64,000 nucleotides of DNA from Bacteroidota bacterium (GCA_018268055.1 JAFDXF010000076.1:62001-126000); one strand, 5' to 3'; positions 18,131 through 28,200 are shown, numbered from the stretch's first letter. A program made the numbers and translations. The notes: a model not told the origin generated them from the sequence alone.

Positions 18131-19447
18131 TTATTGCTTTTGTGTAAACACTTGATTGATTGCTTTTGCTTTCATCATACACTCTTCCCACTCATTTGCA
18201 GCATCGCTATAGAAAGTAATACCTGAACCTACTCTGTAAGAAAGATAGCCGGATGTTTCTTGATACAACACACTTCTTATCACCACATTAAAATCAAAAT
18301 CGTCTGAAGGGGAAATATATCCAACAGCACCCGAAAAAATACCCCTACTCTGTACTTCATATTGTTCGATCAGCTCCATTACTCTTTTTTTGGGTGCCCC
18401 AGTCATTGAGCCCATGGGAAATGTTGCTTGTATAATATCGGTAAATGAAACTTGCTCTTTCAATTCTCCACTTATGGTTGATATCATTTGATAGACTTGC
18501 GGAAAAGTATAAATGCCAAAAAGTTCATCTACCCGCACAGTACCATCTTTACAAACTTTTGAAAGATCATTTCGTACCAAATCCACCACCATCACATTTT
18601 CTGATTTATCTTTTTCACTCTGCTGTAATATTTCTTTTTGTTGTGTATCTAATATTTTGTCATTGGGTACTCGTTTAGAAGTACCTTTAATAGGTTGAGA
18701 CAAAAGTCGATTTCCTTTTTTACTCAAAAATCGTTCAGGGCTTGCACAAAGCAACCATTTGTCTTCTAATCTGTATAGTGCAGAAAATGGATTTGGCGAT
18801 AATTTACTTAATTGCTGATAAACTACCAATGGGTTAATCTTTACGGAACGTGCAAAAAATTCTTGACAAAAATTTATTTCATAACAATCGCCTCTTTGAA
18901 TATGTTGCTTCAGTTTTTCAACAATGCCAATGTATTCACTTCTTGATATTCTACTTTGAAAAGATACCGATTGAGGCTTTGCTGGTTCATTACATTTATG
19001 GGAAATTATTTCTTGGGCTATCTTGTCAGCATTATCGCCTTGTATATGCAATTCACTTTCATTAAAACGAATTAAATATTCAGGCTCAAAAAAAAACAAA
19101 TCGGGAAAGCCTATTTCTTCCGGAGCAGCAGTACTTAAATTTTCTGTTTCGATTTTTAATTCATAACCTAAATGGCCGAATAGCCAGCCCTTTGAGGTTT
19201 TTGCTGCATTGGTTTCATCAATAAAATGTTGTAGTTTCAATAATGCAGATTGTCCTGCTGTGGCGCTTACATACCGCTTCGTGCCAACAGCTACCAAACA
19301 TTCTACATAATTTGGGTTATTTTCATATTGATGATTATCCAGAAAACAAAAAGTGCTAAACCGGTTTACCCAGGTCAGCACTTTTTCCTTTAACTGATTA
19401 AAGTCATCAACAGGCAATATACAATTGGTTTCTGTTCTTGTATTCAA
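18131..19447 (-). CDS. pabB: Aminodeoxychorismate synthase component I
   Basis: 438 aa chorismate-binding enzyme. The block QPIKGTSKR has Lys where anthranilate synthase TrpE usually has Ala (PIAGT), which marks PabB. Other motifs: YEINFCQEF, PFSALYRLEDKWLLCASPERFL, VDLVRNDLSKVC, FPMGSMTGAPKKRVMELI and the GSGITFYSD end. It makes 4-amino-4-deoxychorismate for folate synthesis. No pabA or pabC neighbour is seen. Confidence 0.9.
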   Translation of the reverse strand: MNTRTETNCILPVDDFNQLKEKVLTWVNRFSTFCFLDNHQYENNPNYVECLVAVGTKRYVSATAGQSALLKLQHFIDETNAAKTSKGWLFGHLGYELKIETENLSTAAPEEIGFPDLFFFEPEYLIRFNESELHIQGDNADKIAQEIISHKCNEPAKPQSVSFQSRISRSEYIGIVEKLKQHIQRGDCYEINFCQEFFARSVKINPLVVYQQLSKLSPNPFSALYRLEDKWLLCASPERFLSKKGNRLLSQPIKGTSKRVPNDKILDTQQKEILQQSEKDKSENVMVVDLVRNDLSKVCKDGTVRVDELFGIYTFPQVYQMISTISGELKEQVSFTDIIQATFPMGSMTGAPKKRVMELIEQYEVQSRGIFSGAVGYISPSDDFDFNVVIRSVLYQETSGYLSYRVGSGITFYSDAANEWEECMMKAKAINQVFTQKQ

Positions 19448-19480
19448 AATAAAAAATGAGTGTAAAGCACTTCATCTGTA

Positions 19481-19912
19481 TTAGTAATCATCATCTTCAT
19501 CATCGCCAAAATCATCACCCTCATCAAATAAATCTTTGAATTCATCGTCAAGGCCGAGGTCATCTTCATCATTACCGCCTTTCTTTCCATCGCTTTTTTT
19601 CCCTTTAGATTTTGGGATATCGAATTCTTCAAAATCAGGATCCCAATTTTCTTCCTCTTCAGGTTTTTCCCAATCATCCGGACCTTCTTCTACGTCAGAA
19701 TCGTCGTCGTCATCATTATCATACCTGCTTTTGCCAACAGGTTTCTTTCCTTTAGCGGATGAAGCATTTTCTGTTTCTTCATCTTCAAAATCATCATCAT
19801 CTTCTTCCATTTGTTTTTTGGGTTTGGAAGATGTTTTCTTTTCCGGTTGTTGAGATGATGAGGAGTCGGTTTTATTACCCGCCTTTTTTTCCTTATCAGA
19901 TTTAGATGCCAT
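19481..19912 (-). CDS. Acidic low-complexity protein of unknown function
   Basis: 143 aa. Lys/Ser-rich N-terminus (about 1-33) then long runs of Asp and Glu, ending GDDEDDDY; no globular domain or signal peptide is visible. It would be mostly disordered. It ends 33 bases before pabB and starts 72 bases from purA on the same strand, so the three could be one transcript. Function is not recognised. The acidic composition is also compatible with a nucleic-acid mimic or chaperone-like tail, but nothing proves that. Confidence 0.65.
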   Translation of the reverse strand: MASKSDKEKKAGNKTDSSSSQQPEKKTSSKPKKQMEEDDDDFEDEETENASSAKGKKPVGKSRYDNDDDDDSDVEEGPDDWEKPEEEENWDPDFEEFDIPKSKGKKSDGKKGGNDEDDLGLDDEFKDLFDEGDDFGDDEDDDY

Positions 19913-19984
19913 AGTTCTATTAAGTTATTAATGTAAAATTTCAGCGAAGTTTTTAAATAGCCAAATTTTTAAATATAATTTTTT

Positions 19985-21250
19985 TTAATTTATTTCAATA
20001 ATCTGTTCTCTTCCGGGCCCATTCGAAATATAGTTAATCGTTACGCCTAAATATTGATTGATAAATTGTACATACTCTTTCATACTTTCAGGCAATTTAT
20101 TATACAATTTTGCAGCATCGGTAGCACAATTCCAACCTGCAAATTTTTTATACACCGGCTCAGGCTTTTGTTTTTCCATCTGAAAAGGAACTTCATCTGT
20201 TTCTTTACCGTTTATTTTATATGCCGTACACACTTCCAATTCTTTGAATGCATCTAAAACATCTGCTTTAGTCATTACAATTTTTGTAACACCATTAATC
20301 ATACAAGCATATTTCAATGCCACTAAATCAATCCAGCCGCAGCGACGTGGCCTGCCCGTTGTAGCGCCAAATTCATTTCCAATTTTTCTCAATTCTTCAC
20401 CCGTTTCGTTTTCTAACTCGGTTGGGAACGGCCCGCTTCCTACTCTGGTGCAATATGCTTTCGTAACTCCGATTACATCTTTTATATACTGCGGTGCAAT
20501 ACCCAACCCATTGGATACACCTGCAGAAATAGTATTGGAAGAAGTAACGTAAGGGAATGTGCCAAAATCAATATCCAACATACTTCCTTGTGCCCCTTCC
20601 GCTAAAACCTTTTTCCCGGCTTTAATTTGTTTATTGATGAAATATTCTCCGTTTACAATATTCAATCCTTTTAAAATTTCTACTGCTTCAAAAAATTCTT
20701 CTTCCCATGCAGTAATGTCTTCATGAAAATTATAGTTATCAAGTAATTTTTGATGTTTGAGTCGTAGTTTAATATATGAAGTTGTAAAACTTTTATCTAA
20801 AAGATCGCCCACACGCAAACCATTACGACCTGTTTTATCCATATATGCAGGGCTAATGCCTTTTAATGTAGAACCAATTTTTTGATTACCTTTTGATAGC
20901 TCTGCTGCCTTATCCAATGCACGATGTGTAGGCAGAATGAGATGTGTGCGTTCGGAAATAAAAAGGTTTTGTTTCAAATCAACACCAAAGGAGTTGACTG
21001 TTTCCATTTCTCTGCGCAACACTACGGGATCTAATACTACACCATTTCCTATTAAGTTTAAAACTCCTTTATGAAATACGCCTGATGGAATTTGATGCAA
21101 TACTACTTTCTTATCATTTACATACAAGGTATGACCTGCATTGGGGCCTCCTTGAAAGCGTGCAATGACGTCATAGTCTTTTGCAAAAAAGTCAACGATT
21201 TTTCCTTTTCCTTCGTCGCCCCACTGGAGGCCAAGTAATACATCTACCAT
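19985..21250 (-). CDS. purA: Adenylosuccinate synthetase
   Basis: 421 aa. GTP-binding start LGLQWGDEGKGKI, the FQGGPNAGHTLY block, the GLRVGDLLD and EGAQGSMLDIDFGT(F)PYVTSSN signatures, and VGSGPFPTE. It joins IMP and aspartate to adenylosuccinate in AMP synthesis. A -7 element lies 27 bases upstream. Confidence 0.97.
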   Translation of the reverse strand: MVDVLLGLQWGDEGKGKIVDFFAKDYDVIARFQGGPNAGHTLYVNDKKVVLHQIPSGVFHKGVLNLIGNGVVLDPVVLRREMETVNSFGVDLKQNLFISERTHLILPTHRALDKAAELSKGNQKIGSTLKGISPAYMDKTGRNGLRVGDLLDKSFTTSYIKLRLKHQKLLDNYNFHEDITAWEEEFFEAVEILKGLNIVNGEYFINKQIKAGKKVLAEGAQGSMLDIDFGTFPYVTSSNTISAGVSNGLGIAPQYIKDVIGVTKAYCTRVGSGPFPTELENETGEELRKIGNEFGATTGRPRRCGWIDLVALKYACMINGVTKIVMTKADVLDAFKELEVCTAYKINGKETDEVPFQMEKQKPEPVYKKFAGWNCATDAAKLYNKLPESMKEYVQFINQYLGVTINYISNGPGREQIIEIN

Positions 21251-21276
21251 AGTTATAAAGCTGGTTTGCTAAAAGG

Positions 21277-21284
21277 CAAAAATA
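21277..21284 (-). promoter_or_regulatory. Bacteroidota -7 element for purA
   Basis: Minus-strand TATTTTTG, 27 bases before the purA start. Confidence 0.5.
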
Positions 21285-21438
21285 AGGCTTCAATCAAAGG
21301 CGTTCACCTGAAATTGAAATGATTTATTCTTTTTTTTCAACAAAAAGAAATTCTTACCAACATAACATAGTAGTTTACTAAGTTATCATTGCCAAACTAT
21401 CGGTTGTTTAAATTCTTTTGGAGTGAATAATGCAGTAA

Positions 21439-21912
21439 TTAGGCTGTAATTCCTTCAATTTTAAATTTTAATATACCTGCCGGTGCTTGAATTTCGGCTA
21501 TTTCTCCTACCGCCTTACCCAAGATACCTTTACCGATTGGCGAAGTAACAGAAATTTTTCCTGCTTTAAGGTCTGCTTCTTTTTCGCTTACAATTTTATA
21601 AGTTACTTGCTTTTTGGTGCTTAAATTGGTCATTGTTACATTAGTCAGTATAGACACTTTGCTGGTGTCTATGCTTGCCTCATCAATAACACGCATATTG
21701 GCAAATGCGCCTTCAAACGAAGCAATCTTTGCTTCTAATAACCCTTGTGCTTCTTTTGCTGCATCATATTCTGCATTCTCTTTCAAATCGCCTTTTTCTC
21801 TTGCTTCTGCAATAGCACGGCTGGCTGCAGGGCGTTCTACTGCTTTCATGTGTTGCAGTGTTGCTTTCATTTGCTCCAATGTTTCTTTGGTCACATATTG
21901 TATGTCTGCCAT
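21439..21912 (-). CDS. greA: Transcription elongation factor GreA
   Basis: 157 aa from the ATG at 21910-21912 (MADIQYVTKETLEQMKATL); the longer frame upstream would run through a terminator hairpin. N-terminal coiled coil with the acidic tip (REKGDLKENAEYDAAKEAQ) and C-terminal FKBP-like domain (VTSPIGKGILGKAVGEI). GreA stimulates RNA cleavage by backtracked RNA polymerase. Its 5' leader holds a promoter element and an intrinsic terminator within 85 bases. Confidence 0.95.
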   Translation of the reverse strand: MADIQYVTKETLEQMKATLQHMKAVERPAASRAIAEAREKGDLKENAEYDAAKEAQGLLEAKIASFEGAFANMRVIDEASIDTSKVSILTNVTMTNLSTKKQVTYKIVSEKEADLKAGKISVTSPIGKGILGKAVGEIAEIQAPAGILKFKIEGITA

Positions 21913-21926
21913 AACAATTTGGTTGA

Positions 21927-21971
21927 TAAAATAAAAAAACAACAACGCCTCAGTTTTTTGCTGAAGCGTTG
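21927..21971 (-). terminator. Intrinsic terminator in the greA 5' leader
   Basis: On the minus strand an 11-bp stem with one U-G wobble (21961-21971 with 21943-21953, seven-base loop) runs into TTGTTTTTTTATTTT, which ends about 15 bases before the greA ATG. It lies downstream of the greA -7 element, so it would attenuate greA itself or release a short leader RNA. Confidence 0.75.
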
Positions 21972-21986
21972 CACTATTTAATGATG

Positions 21987-21994
21987 CAAATATA
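21987..21994 (-). promoter_or_regulatory. Bacteroidota -7 element for greA
   Basis: Minus-strand TATATTTG (TAnnTTTG). Transcription would begin near 21980, just before the leader terminator stem. Confidence 0.55.
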
Positions 21995-22106
21995 CAAAAA
22001 ATGCCAATTCATAAGAAGAAATAAGCAACTGCAAAATTTGATAAAATAAAAAAATATTTTTAGCTTTATGCTTAAACAATTTTACAAACTTGTAAATTTT
22101 AAAATT

Positions 22107-22700
22107 ATGAAAAATTTAATTACTTGGGGGGGGGTAATATTCTTAACCCTTTTTGCATCACCTATTAATGCAAAAAATTATTCACAAAGCCGCACATCAA
22201 TTTCTAATTTCAATAACCTTTCAGATCACTTGATTTCAGATTATGATTTTCAGAATTTCGCGGTTAACTTGTATGAATTTTACATAAAATTTCAAAGCCT
22301 TAGCTCAAAGGATTTATTAGCAAAATATTGTACCCAAAAGATAGACGAAAAAGATAAAAATATACTACTTGCTTCATTTGGTTTTTATGACGAGATAAGT
22401 TTTAAAGAATTTTTAATTGCCCTATATACAAAAGGAGTAAGGATAAATGAAAAATTTCCAGAGTTAAGAGATATTAAAACAAATGTGCATAGCATACAAC
22501 TTGCAGCAAAAACTGTTGTAAAATCTGTATTTAAAGTTCTTAACCCAGATAAATGTTGGGATCTATATTTCGGCTTACTTACAATATGGTCTTCATATTG
22601 TTTAACTGTTGCTCCCGAAACATGGTCAGAATGTATGGCAAATGTTTATGCAGCAATTTCATCCATAACAATTGGATGCCTGATTGTTGAAGATTTATGA
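22107..22700 (+). CDS. Exported protein of unknown function with a G9 tract in its signal peptide
   Basis: About 197 aa from ATG 22107 (MKNLITWGGVIFLTLF), with a signal peptide ending SPINA. An in-frame upstream ATG at 22068 would bury the signal peptide. Nine consecutive G residues at 22126-22134 encode the W-G-G part of the signal peptide. The mature part is alpha-helical looking with four cysteines near the C-terminus (KCWD, YCL, ECMA, GCL). No family recognised. It and the next gene lie between two housekeeping blocks and look like accessory genes. Confidence 0.65.
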   Translation: MKNLITWGGVIFLTLFASPINAKNYSQSRTSISNFNNLSDHLISDYDFQNFAVNLYEFYIKFQSLSSKDLLAKYCTQKIDEKDKNILLASFGFYDEISFKEFLIALYTKGVRINEKFPELRDIKTNVHSIQLAAKTVVKSVFKVLNPDKCWDLYFGLLTIWSSYCLTVAPETWSECMANVYAAISSITIGCLIVEDL

Positions 22701-22770
22701 TACATCATTCAAAACCCGCATTTTATTTAAAAAACAAAGTGCTGATCAGTTTGCCTGAAATTGAAATACC

Positions 22771-23283
22771 ATGAGAAATTTCTTAGGTTTATTTTTCTTA
22801 ATTTTTGCCTTATTTGCTTTTATTTATCCTCAGAAAGTTATTCAAGTACCAAATCTTCCTGTTTGTTTGGTTTATAGAAACGCTATACCCGATAGTATTA
22901 AAATATTTCTAAAATCCTGCTTAAAAAAGAATAAAGTAAAAGTTATAGAATCCAATGAACTATCGAAATTAGTAGCAGATGAAATGTCTTCTGTAGCAAA
23001 TAATTATATCAATTCAAAATCTTCTGATAATGCTGAACGGTTTCTAAAAAATCAGTTGCGAACAGTAGGGAATACGCTTTCAATGGAGTTTTTTTTTCGA
23101 CAAAAGGATGATACAACAACAACGATTGATAGGATTTCATGGAAAATATTTTATTCGCCTTCATCTGATACTGTTTATCCTGTAAGGAGAATATTTATAA
23201 ATGCCGATACCACTGAAAATAACTCATTTGTCTTGTTAAAAAAATTTATTGCTGAAGTGCTTGCATCAAAATACTTAAAATAG
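22771..23283 (+). CDS. Small exported or membrane-anchored protein of unknown function
   Basis: 170 aa. One hydrophobic N-terminal segment (about 3-20, FLGLFFLIFALFAFIYP) then a soluble alpha/beta-looking domain containing LVYRNAIPDSIKIFLKSCLKKNKVKVIE. No catalytic motif or family recognised. It follows the G-tract gene on the same strand after 70 bases and may be co-transcribed. Confidence 0.6.
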   Translation: MRNFLGLFFLIFALFAFIYPQKVIQVPNLPVCLVYRNAIPDSIKIFLKSCLKKNKVKVIESNELSKLVADEMSSVANNYINSKSSDNAERFLKNQLRTVGNTLSMEFFFRQKDDTTTTIDRISWKIFYSPSSDTVYPVRRIFINADTTENNSFVLLKKFIAEVLASKYLK

Positions 23284-23323
23284 ACAGACTGAAAATGAGT
23301 AAAATAAATTAAAGCAGTGACAT

Positions 23324-24247
23324 CTATGACAAAATCTTATTCAACAAAACTTCCGCCATTTTATAAGAAGCTTCAAAACTATACCCTGCTATATGTGGTG
23401 TAATGATAACATTGTGTTGCTCCAATAACCAATTCAATTGTTCTTTTTCTATCGGAGAATAAGTACCCAACTGTTCGTTTTCCAACACATCTAATCCGGC
23501 TCCTGATATTTTTTTTTCAACCAAAGCATTTACTATATCACCGATTTTTGCCACCTTACCACGGCTTGTATTTAGCAACCATGGCTTTCTTTCCAATAAA
23601 TCAAAAAAAGATTTGTTAGCCATATATTTTGTTTCAGTTGTTAGCGGCACATGAAAGCTTACTACATCTGCATAGCGACATATCTGTTCCAAATTCGTTT
23701 CTTTAATATACTCATTGCCGAAGCCTTGTTTGTATTTATCATAAGCCAACACGGTTACTTCAAACGGTTGTAACAACTTAGCAAAACTGCTTCCGGTATT
23801 TCCAAAGCCAATGATGCCCACCACTTTTCCATGTAGTTCTGTACCTCTATTCTCATCACGTTTCCACCATCCTTTTTGAATTTCGTTATTGGCAGCATGT
23901 ATATTATTCAGCAAGGCGAGCAGCATACCGAGTAGGTGTTCTGCTACTGCATTCCTGTTTCCTTCGGGGCTGCTTTCGCATCTGATGCCTTTACTGTTGG
24001 CGTAAGGCACCTCTATCAATTCCATGCCACTGCCAAGGCGACCAATCCATTTTAAATTGATTGCTTGATCAATGATTTGTTTATCAATTTTCAGCCTTGT
24101 GGTTACTACAAGCCCTGTTGCTTCATGGATGGTAGCCAACAATTCATCATAGCTGATTGCAGGCGCATAAATCACTTCATATCCTTTTTCTTTAAGTGTC
24201 TGCATCAAATACGGGTGTGCATTTCCTGTAACGATTACTTTCTTCAT
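23324..24247 (-). CDS. D-isomer-specific 2-hydroxyacid dehydrogenase
   Basis: 307 aa. NAD-binding motif [16 protein letters not shown], then [15 protein letters not shown], the catalytic arginine in LLNTSRGKV, glutamate in GLDVLENE and histidine in [10 protein letters not shown]. The family includes phosphoglycerate dehydrogenase; this short form lacks the ACT domain, so serine synthesis is possible but unproven. The start overlaps the rsmA stop (ATGA), so the two are translationally coupled. Confidence 0.88.
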   Translation of the reverse strand: MKKVIVTGNAHPYLMQTLKEKGYEVIYAPAISYDELLATIHEATGLVVTTRLKIDKQIIDQAINLKWIGRLGSGMELIEVPYANSKGIRCESSPEGNRNAVAEHLLGMLLALLNNIHAANNEIQKGWWKRDENRGTELHGKVVGIIGFGNTGSSFAKLLQPFEVTVLAYDKYKQGFGNEYIKETNLEQICRYADVVSFHVPLTTETKYMANKSFFDLLERKPWLLNTSRGKVAKIGDIVNALVEKKISGAGLDVLENEQLGTYSPIEKEQLNWLLEQHNVIITPHIAGYSFEASYKMAEVLLNKILS

Positions 24248-24996
24248 TTCATTTTAAATGTTAGTGCTGCAAATTGTTCAATGCTTAATTGCTCCGCTCT
24301 TTTATCAAAAATTTTATCGGATAGTGTTGCCGTATCAAATAAATCTTTCGTGGCATTGCGCAACATTTTTCTTCGCTGATTAAAAGCTGCCTTTACCAAA
24401 ATAAAAAAATCTTTTTCACTTTTCATTTCCGGGATAGACGAGTTTGGTGTTAATCTAATGACACCACTCTTTACTTTTGGCGGCGGTTGAAAACATTGTT
24501 CATGCACATCAAATAAATATTCTACTCTATAAAATGCTTGAACCAACACACTGATTACTCCATAAACCTTACTGCCTTCTTTTGCGGCTACTCGCTGTGC
24601 CATTTCTTTTTGAAACATACCGATAACACATTCCACCTCTTCTCTCCATTCTAATACTTTAAATAAAATCTGCGATGAAATATTGTAAGGAAAATTTCCG
24701 ATGACGGTAAATTTCCCTTGAAATGGCTTTTCAATTTCCAAAAAACTTTGATGAATTATTTTATCCTTGATTTCAGGATATGTAGCCATCAAATAATTTA
24801 CTTTTTCATCATCCAATTCTACCGCTTTGAAATCAATATCTTTTAGTGGCAACAAATATTTTGTCAATGCGCCGCCGCCGGGCCCAACTTCCAATAATTG
24901 ATGAAAATTCTTTTCTTGCATAGCAGCAACAATCTTGCGGCAAATATTTTCATCTTTGAGAAAATGCTGGCCTAAAGATTTTTTGAGTGTGTACAT
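24244..24996 (-). CDS. rsmA: 16S rRNA dimethyladenosine transferase
   Basis: About 250 aa from the ATG at 24994-24996 ([15 protein letters not shown]), the conserved KsgA start. SAM motif [20 protein letters not shown], and catalytic motif GNFPYNISS, then the C-terminal [10 protein letters not shown] block. It dimethylates two adenosines near the 3' end of 16S rRNA. Coupled by a 4-base overlap to the dehydrogenase. Confidence 0.96.
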   Translation of the reverse strand: MYTLKKSLGQHFLKDENICRKIVAAMQEKNFHQLLEVGPGGGALTKYLLPLKDIDFKAVELDDEKVNYLMATYPEIKDKIIHQSFLEIEKPFQGKFTVIGNFPYNISSQILFKVLEWREEVECVIGMFQKEMAQRVAAKEGSKVYGVISVLVQAFYRVEYLFDVHEQCFQPPPKVKSGVIRLTPNSSIPEMKSEKDFFILVKAAFNQRRKMLRNATKDLFDTATLSDKIFDKRAEQLSIEQFAALTFKMK

Positions 24997-25003
24997 ATTG
25001 ATG

Positions 25004-25011
25004 CAAAAGTA
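25004..25011 (-). promoter_or_regulatory. -7 element almost touching the rsmA start
   Basis: Minus-strand TACTTTTG ends seven bases before the rsmA ATG; any 5' leader would be only a few bases. Confidence 0.4.
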
Positions 25012-25162
25012 CTTGTTCTGCAATCAGTATAAAAACAGGGTTTTATGTTCAACCCCGTTGGTGTTATGCCATCTCATATTCTCCCTATTCATCCCGCAAT
25101 GCGGGAAGATATTTACATTAAAGTCCTGCCGGACTTTATCTATTCATCAAAATAAAACAATC

Positions 25163-25189
25163 CAAAAAAAAGCCTCCCCGAAGGGAGGC
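25163..25189 (-). terminator. Rho-independent terminator after the BNR-repeat protein gene
   Basis: Perfect 7-bp stem gcctccc/gggaggc with a four-base loop (25172-25189); on the minus strand it is followed by eight T residues. Confidence 0.9.
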
Positions 25190-25241
25190 ATTGGGTTATG
25201 CTCCTCAGCTATAACCACTACCAATTTATCCAAAATTTGAT

Positions 25242-28181
25242 TTATCGTTTTTGCACTTTTAACGATTGTGTTTCCTGTCCATAATTAATTTTCAGAATAT
25301 AAGTTCCACTGCTCAATGATGAAACACCATTTATCGTATAATAGCCGATCCCGCCGGACATATTATATTCTCGTCTCAACATTAAAGCACCTGCCATATT
25401 ATAGAGTTGCAAATCCAGCTTTGCATCTTTTGGTACTTTATATTTCAATACTAATGTTTCGGTAAAAGGATTTCCTACCACTGTAAACTCCGGCGTGGCC
25501 TGTGCTGCTCTTAAAAATACTACCGAAGAATATTTATACGAGCCATCCAAGTCTATCATTTTGAGTCGGTAGAATCCTTCAAACAATGGCCTTGTATCAT
25601 AATACTCATAAGTAGTTTTGCCGGATGCAGTCTGTGTATTTATTTTAGTAAAATCAACGCCGTTAGCGCTTCTTTCCAATTCATATTTTGATAAATTCAA
25701 TTCTTGCTCTACTATCCAATGCAGTTTATTTTGACCTTGAAGTGCTACACCTGAAAACTCTCTTAACGTAACCGGCATTGTAACATTTGTATATAAATCA
25801 CTTCTATACACACCTCTACCATGTGTGGCGGCTATCAGTTTTTTATTGGCATCGATTTGCAAATCCATAACCAGCGTAGCATCAGTAAATCCATTGCTGA
25901 AATTATACCAGTTCGCACCTCTATCGGGGCTGACAAATACACCAAAATCACAGCCTGCATAAATAGTTTTGGGATTCACGGGATCAATCACAATAGCATT
26001 AAAGGGAACATCCGGCAAGCCCGCGCCAATACTTTGCCAGGTAGTACCGCCATCGGGTGTTAAATAAACATGCGAAGTACCAAAGCCACCCAAAACAATA
26101 TAAACACTATCATCATTAAACTTGCTGATTGCAAAGTCCATTACGAATCTATCCGGTAATGACCCTTTGATGGATGCAAAAGGAGTACCACCTGATGTTG
26201 TTTTTAAGATATTGGGTGTGCCGGTTACATAGAGTCTATTATCATCATTATCATATTGCGCAAAAGGCGAAGTGGAAACATAAACTTTATTTTCATTGGT
26301 TGGTGAAACGGCCAATGCGATAGCTGTTTTATGAATGGCTTCAATAAAGTTATTAGGTGTAGTCGCAGGAGATCCAGTTCCTAATGTGTTATTTGAAAAA
26401 GATGATCCTGCATTGGTACTTTTATGCAAATTATCTGATGCCTGATATACTATATTTCCATTGGATGGAGCAAATGCAATAGGAGCACAAAATGCAGTTC
26501 TGGAATCGCCTGCGAAAGCCCAAGATGAATTTGTTAATTCTGAAAAACTACTTCCACCATCCGTTGACAATTTTATAGCTCTTGCATCTCTGCTTGCCAA
26601 TAAAATATTATCATTGGATGGATGTATAGCACATGCTGTTCCATCCCCACCTGCACCGGACGGAGTAATCCAGTTTGTACCATTATACACTACCTGCCCA
26701 TTGTCTTGCAAGCCGCCTACCATTAAGTTGGCATTCGTTTTTGATACACCGAGAGATGCAAAAAACTGAGTGGCATTGATGCCGGTATTTATTGCAGCGA
26801 ATGAAACACCTCCGTTCGTACTTTTATACACACCTCCATCATTACATAAGTAAACAACGCCTCTTCTTACCGGGTCAAATTTAATATCGTGCTGATCGGC
26901 GTGCGGGCTTGTATTTTGTGTTCTGGCGGCAGTAGCCGATACCTTATGCCGATATACATAAACTCCGCCATACATGATAGAATCGTTGGGGGCAAAAGGA
27001 TTGATGGCAACAGTATGTGCAAACCAGAACTGATAGTCACAATGATTGGAATTAGTTAGTACACTCCATGTTGCACCAAAATCTGATGAACGATAAATTT
27101 CATTTGCAGTAGTACCTGAACTCACTCCCACACTTGCCACCAACACTGCGGAACCTACATTGTCTAAATTGATATATCCTGTAAATGTTGTCGGTAATCC
27201 GCTGGTGATTGCATTCCATGTTGGAGTAGCATTATTTCCATTGGTAGTTCTCAATACGCCTTTTGTGGGATTCGTTAAGTTTCCGACTGTTATTACTATC
27301 TGATCTGTATTAGAAGGATTGATAGCAATATCTCTAACATTTACTCCGTTATAAATTTTAGTCCAAACAATGCCCGAATTGGTAGAACGGAACAATCCAT
27401 CCGATGCGCAGGCATAAATGGTGCTGCTATTTCCCGGCTGAAAAGCCAACATATTGATAGCAAAAAGATCTGAAGAAGCTTTAGGCATAATCTGTGCCCA
27501 AGTAACTCCGCCATCAGTACTTTTTATTACACCTATTCCATAAGTACCCCTTGTTTTCCACACATTAAAGCCGGTGTTGTTATAAGTATATTCAGTGCTA
27601 TACAACTCTCCGGTTCCTGCATATATGATATTAGAATTTGAAGGATCTATTATAATTGATGACACACCTAATACTGGCAGGTTTGTAACCACATTAGTCC
27701 AGCTTGTTCCGGCATTCGTTGATTTGTACATACCACCACTTGCAGAGCCTATCCAAAGATTATTTGAATTATTGGGATCAATAGCCATGCACACTATTCT
27801 GCCGCCGATACGAGTAGAACCATTCAGGCTATAACCAAGCTGTGTCCAATTGCTGGTTACACCATTTGGCCTTGCCATGTATCCCGTATTTTTTGATTTT
27901 TCAAACTGCTCCCATGCGGTTTGATATTTTTCACTCATGTTTGATGCATCCGGATAGCCCTTAGCCTGAAACCAACTCATCAATTGGCGGCCTGCACCAC
28001 TTTGTTTTTCGTTTTCTTCATTTTCTCCTTCTTCGCCTTCTTCTTCTCGCTCATCTTTATCTTCAGAAGAAAATTCACTTTTGCCATCGTGCTTGCTTGA
28101 GGAATTGTGTCGACAACTTGTTGTAAAATTAAACACAATGAAAAGTAACGCTGCTATCAGCGTAAGGGATTGGTTTTTCAT
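25242..28181 (-). CDS. Large secreted BNR/sialidase-like beta-propeller protein with T9SS sorting domain
   Basis: 979 aa. The N-terminal hydrophobic segment is followed by a lipobox-like FTTSC (Cys about residue 23), then a very acidic linker (about 38-62). Residues about 105-790 contain repeated S/T-x-D-x-G-x-T-W Asp-box motifs (STNAGTSW, STDGGVTW, TPDGGTTW, SPDRGANW) of a VPS10/sialidase-type propeller. Then a beta-sandwich linker with LHWIVEQELNLSKYELERS and a C-terminal T9SS sorting domain ending SGTYILKINYG...SLKVQKR. It should be exported and attached at the cell surface. Ligand is unknown; the Asp boxes alone do not show an enzyme activity. Confidence 0.85.
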   Translation of the reverse strand: MKNQSLTLIAALLFIVFNFTTSCRHNSSSKHDGKSEFSSEDKDEREEEGEEGENEENEKQSGAGRQLMSWFQAKGYPDASNMSEKYQTAWEQFEKSKNTGYMARPNGVTSNWTQLGYSLNGSTRIGGRIVCMAIDPNNSNNLWIGSASGGMYKSTNAGTSWTNVVTNLPVLGVSSIIIDPSNSNIIYAGTGELYSTEYTYNNTGFNVWKTRGTYGIGVIKSTDGGVTWAQIMPKASSDLFAINMLAFQPGNSSTIYACASDGLFRSTNSGIVWTKIYNGVNVRDIAINPSNTDQIVITVGNLTNPTKGVLRTTNGNNATPTWNAITSGLPTTFTGYINLDNVGSAVLVASVGVSSGTTANEIYRSSDFGATWSVLTNSNHCDYQFWFAHTVAINPFAPNDSIMYGGVYVYRHKVSATAARTQNTSPHADQHDIKFDPVRRGVVYLCNDGGVYKSTNGGVSFAAINTGINATQFFASLGVSKTNANLMVGGLQDNGQVVYNGTNWITPSGAGGDGTACAIHPSNDNILLASRDARAIKLSTDGGSSFSELTNSSWAFAGDSRTAFCAPIAFAPSNGNIVYQASDNLHKSTNAGSSFSNNTLGTGSPATTPNNFIEAIHKTAIALAVSPTNENKVYVSTSPFAQYDNDDNRLYVTGTPNILKTTSGGTPFASIKGSLPDRFVMDFAISKFNDDSVYIVLGGFGTSHVYLTPDGGTTWQSIGAGLPDVPFNAIVIDPVNPKTIYAGCDFGVFVSPDRGANWYNFSNGFTDATLVMDLQIDANKKLIAATHGRGVYRSDLYTNVTMPVTLREFSGVALQGQNKLHWIVEQELNLSKYELERSANGVDFTKINTQTASGKTTYEYYDTRPLFEGFYRLKMIDLDGSYKYSSVVFLRAAQATPEFTVVGNPFTETLVLKYKVPKDAKLDLQLYNMAGALMLRREYNMSGGIGYYTINGVSSLSSGTYILKINYGQETQSLKVQKR

Positions 28182-28200
28182 TTTATCGAGGTTGGTAGTG

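Noticed and set aside
19536..19853. Long Ser-rich frame on the plus strand opposite the acidic protein gene
   Set aside because: It is the reverse reading of Asp/Glu codon runs, which gives Ser-rich frames by chance.
25044..25154. A 36-codon plus-strand frame and two small palindromes (cccgcaatgcggg, aaagtcc...ggacttt) between rsmA and the BNR-repeat gene
   Set aside because: The frame has no family features and lies between two minus-strand genes; the palindromes are short and lack a T-run. No repeat of either was noticed elsewhere in the window.
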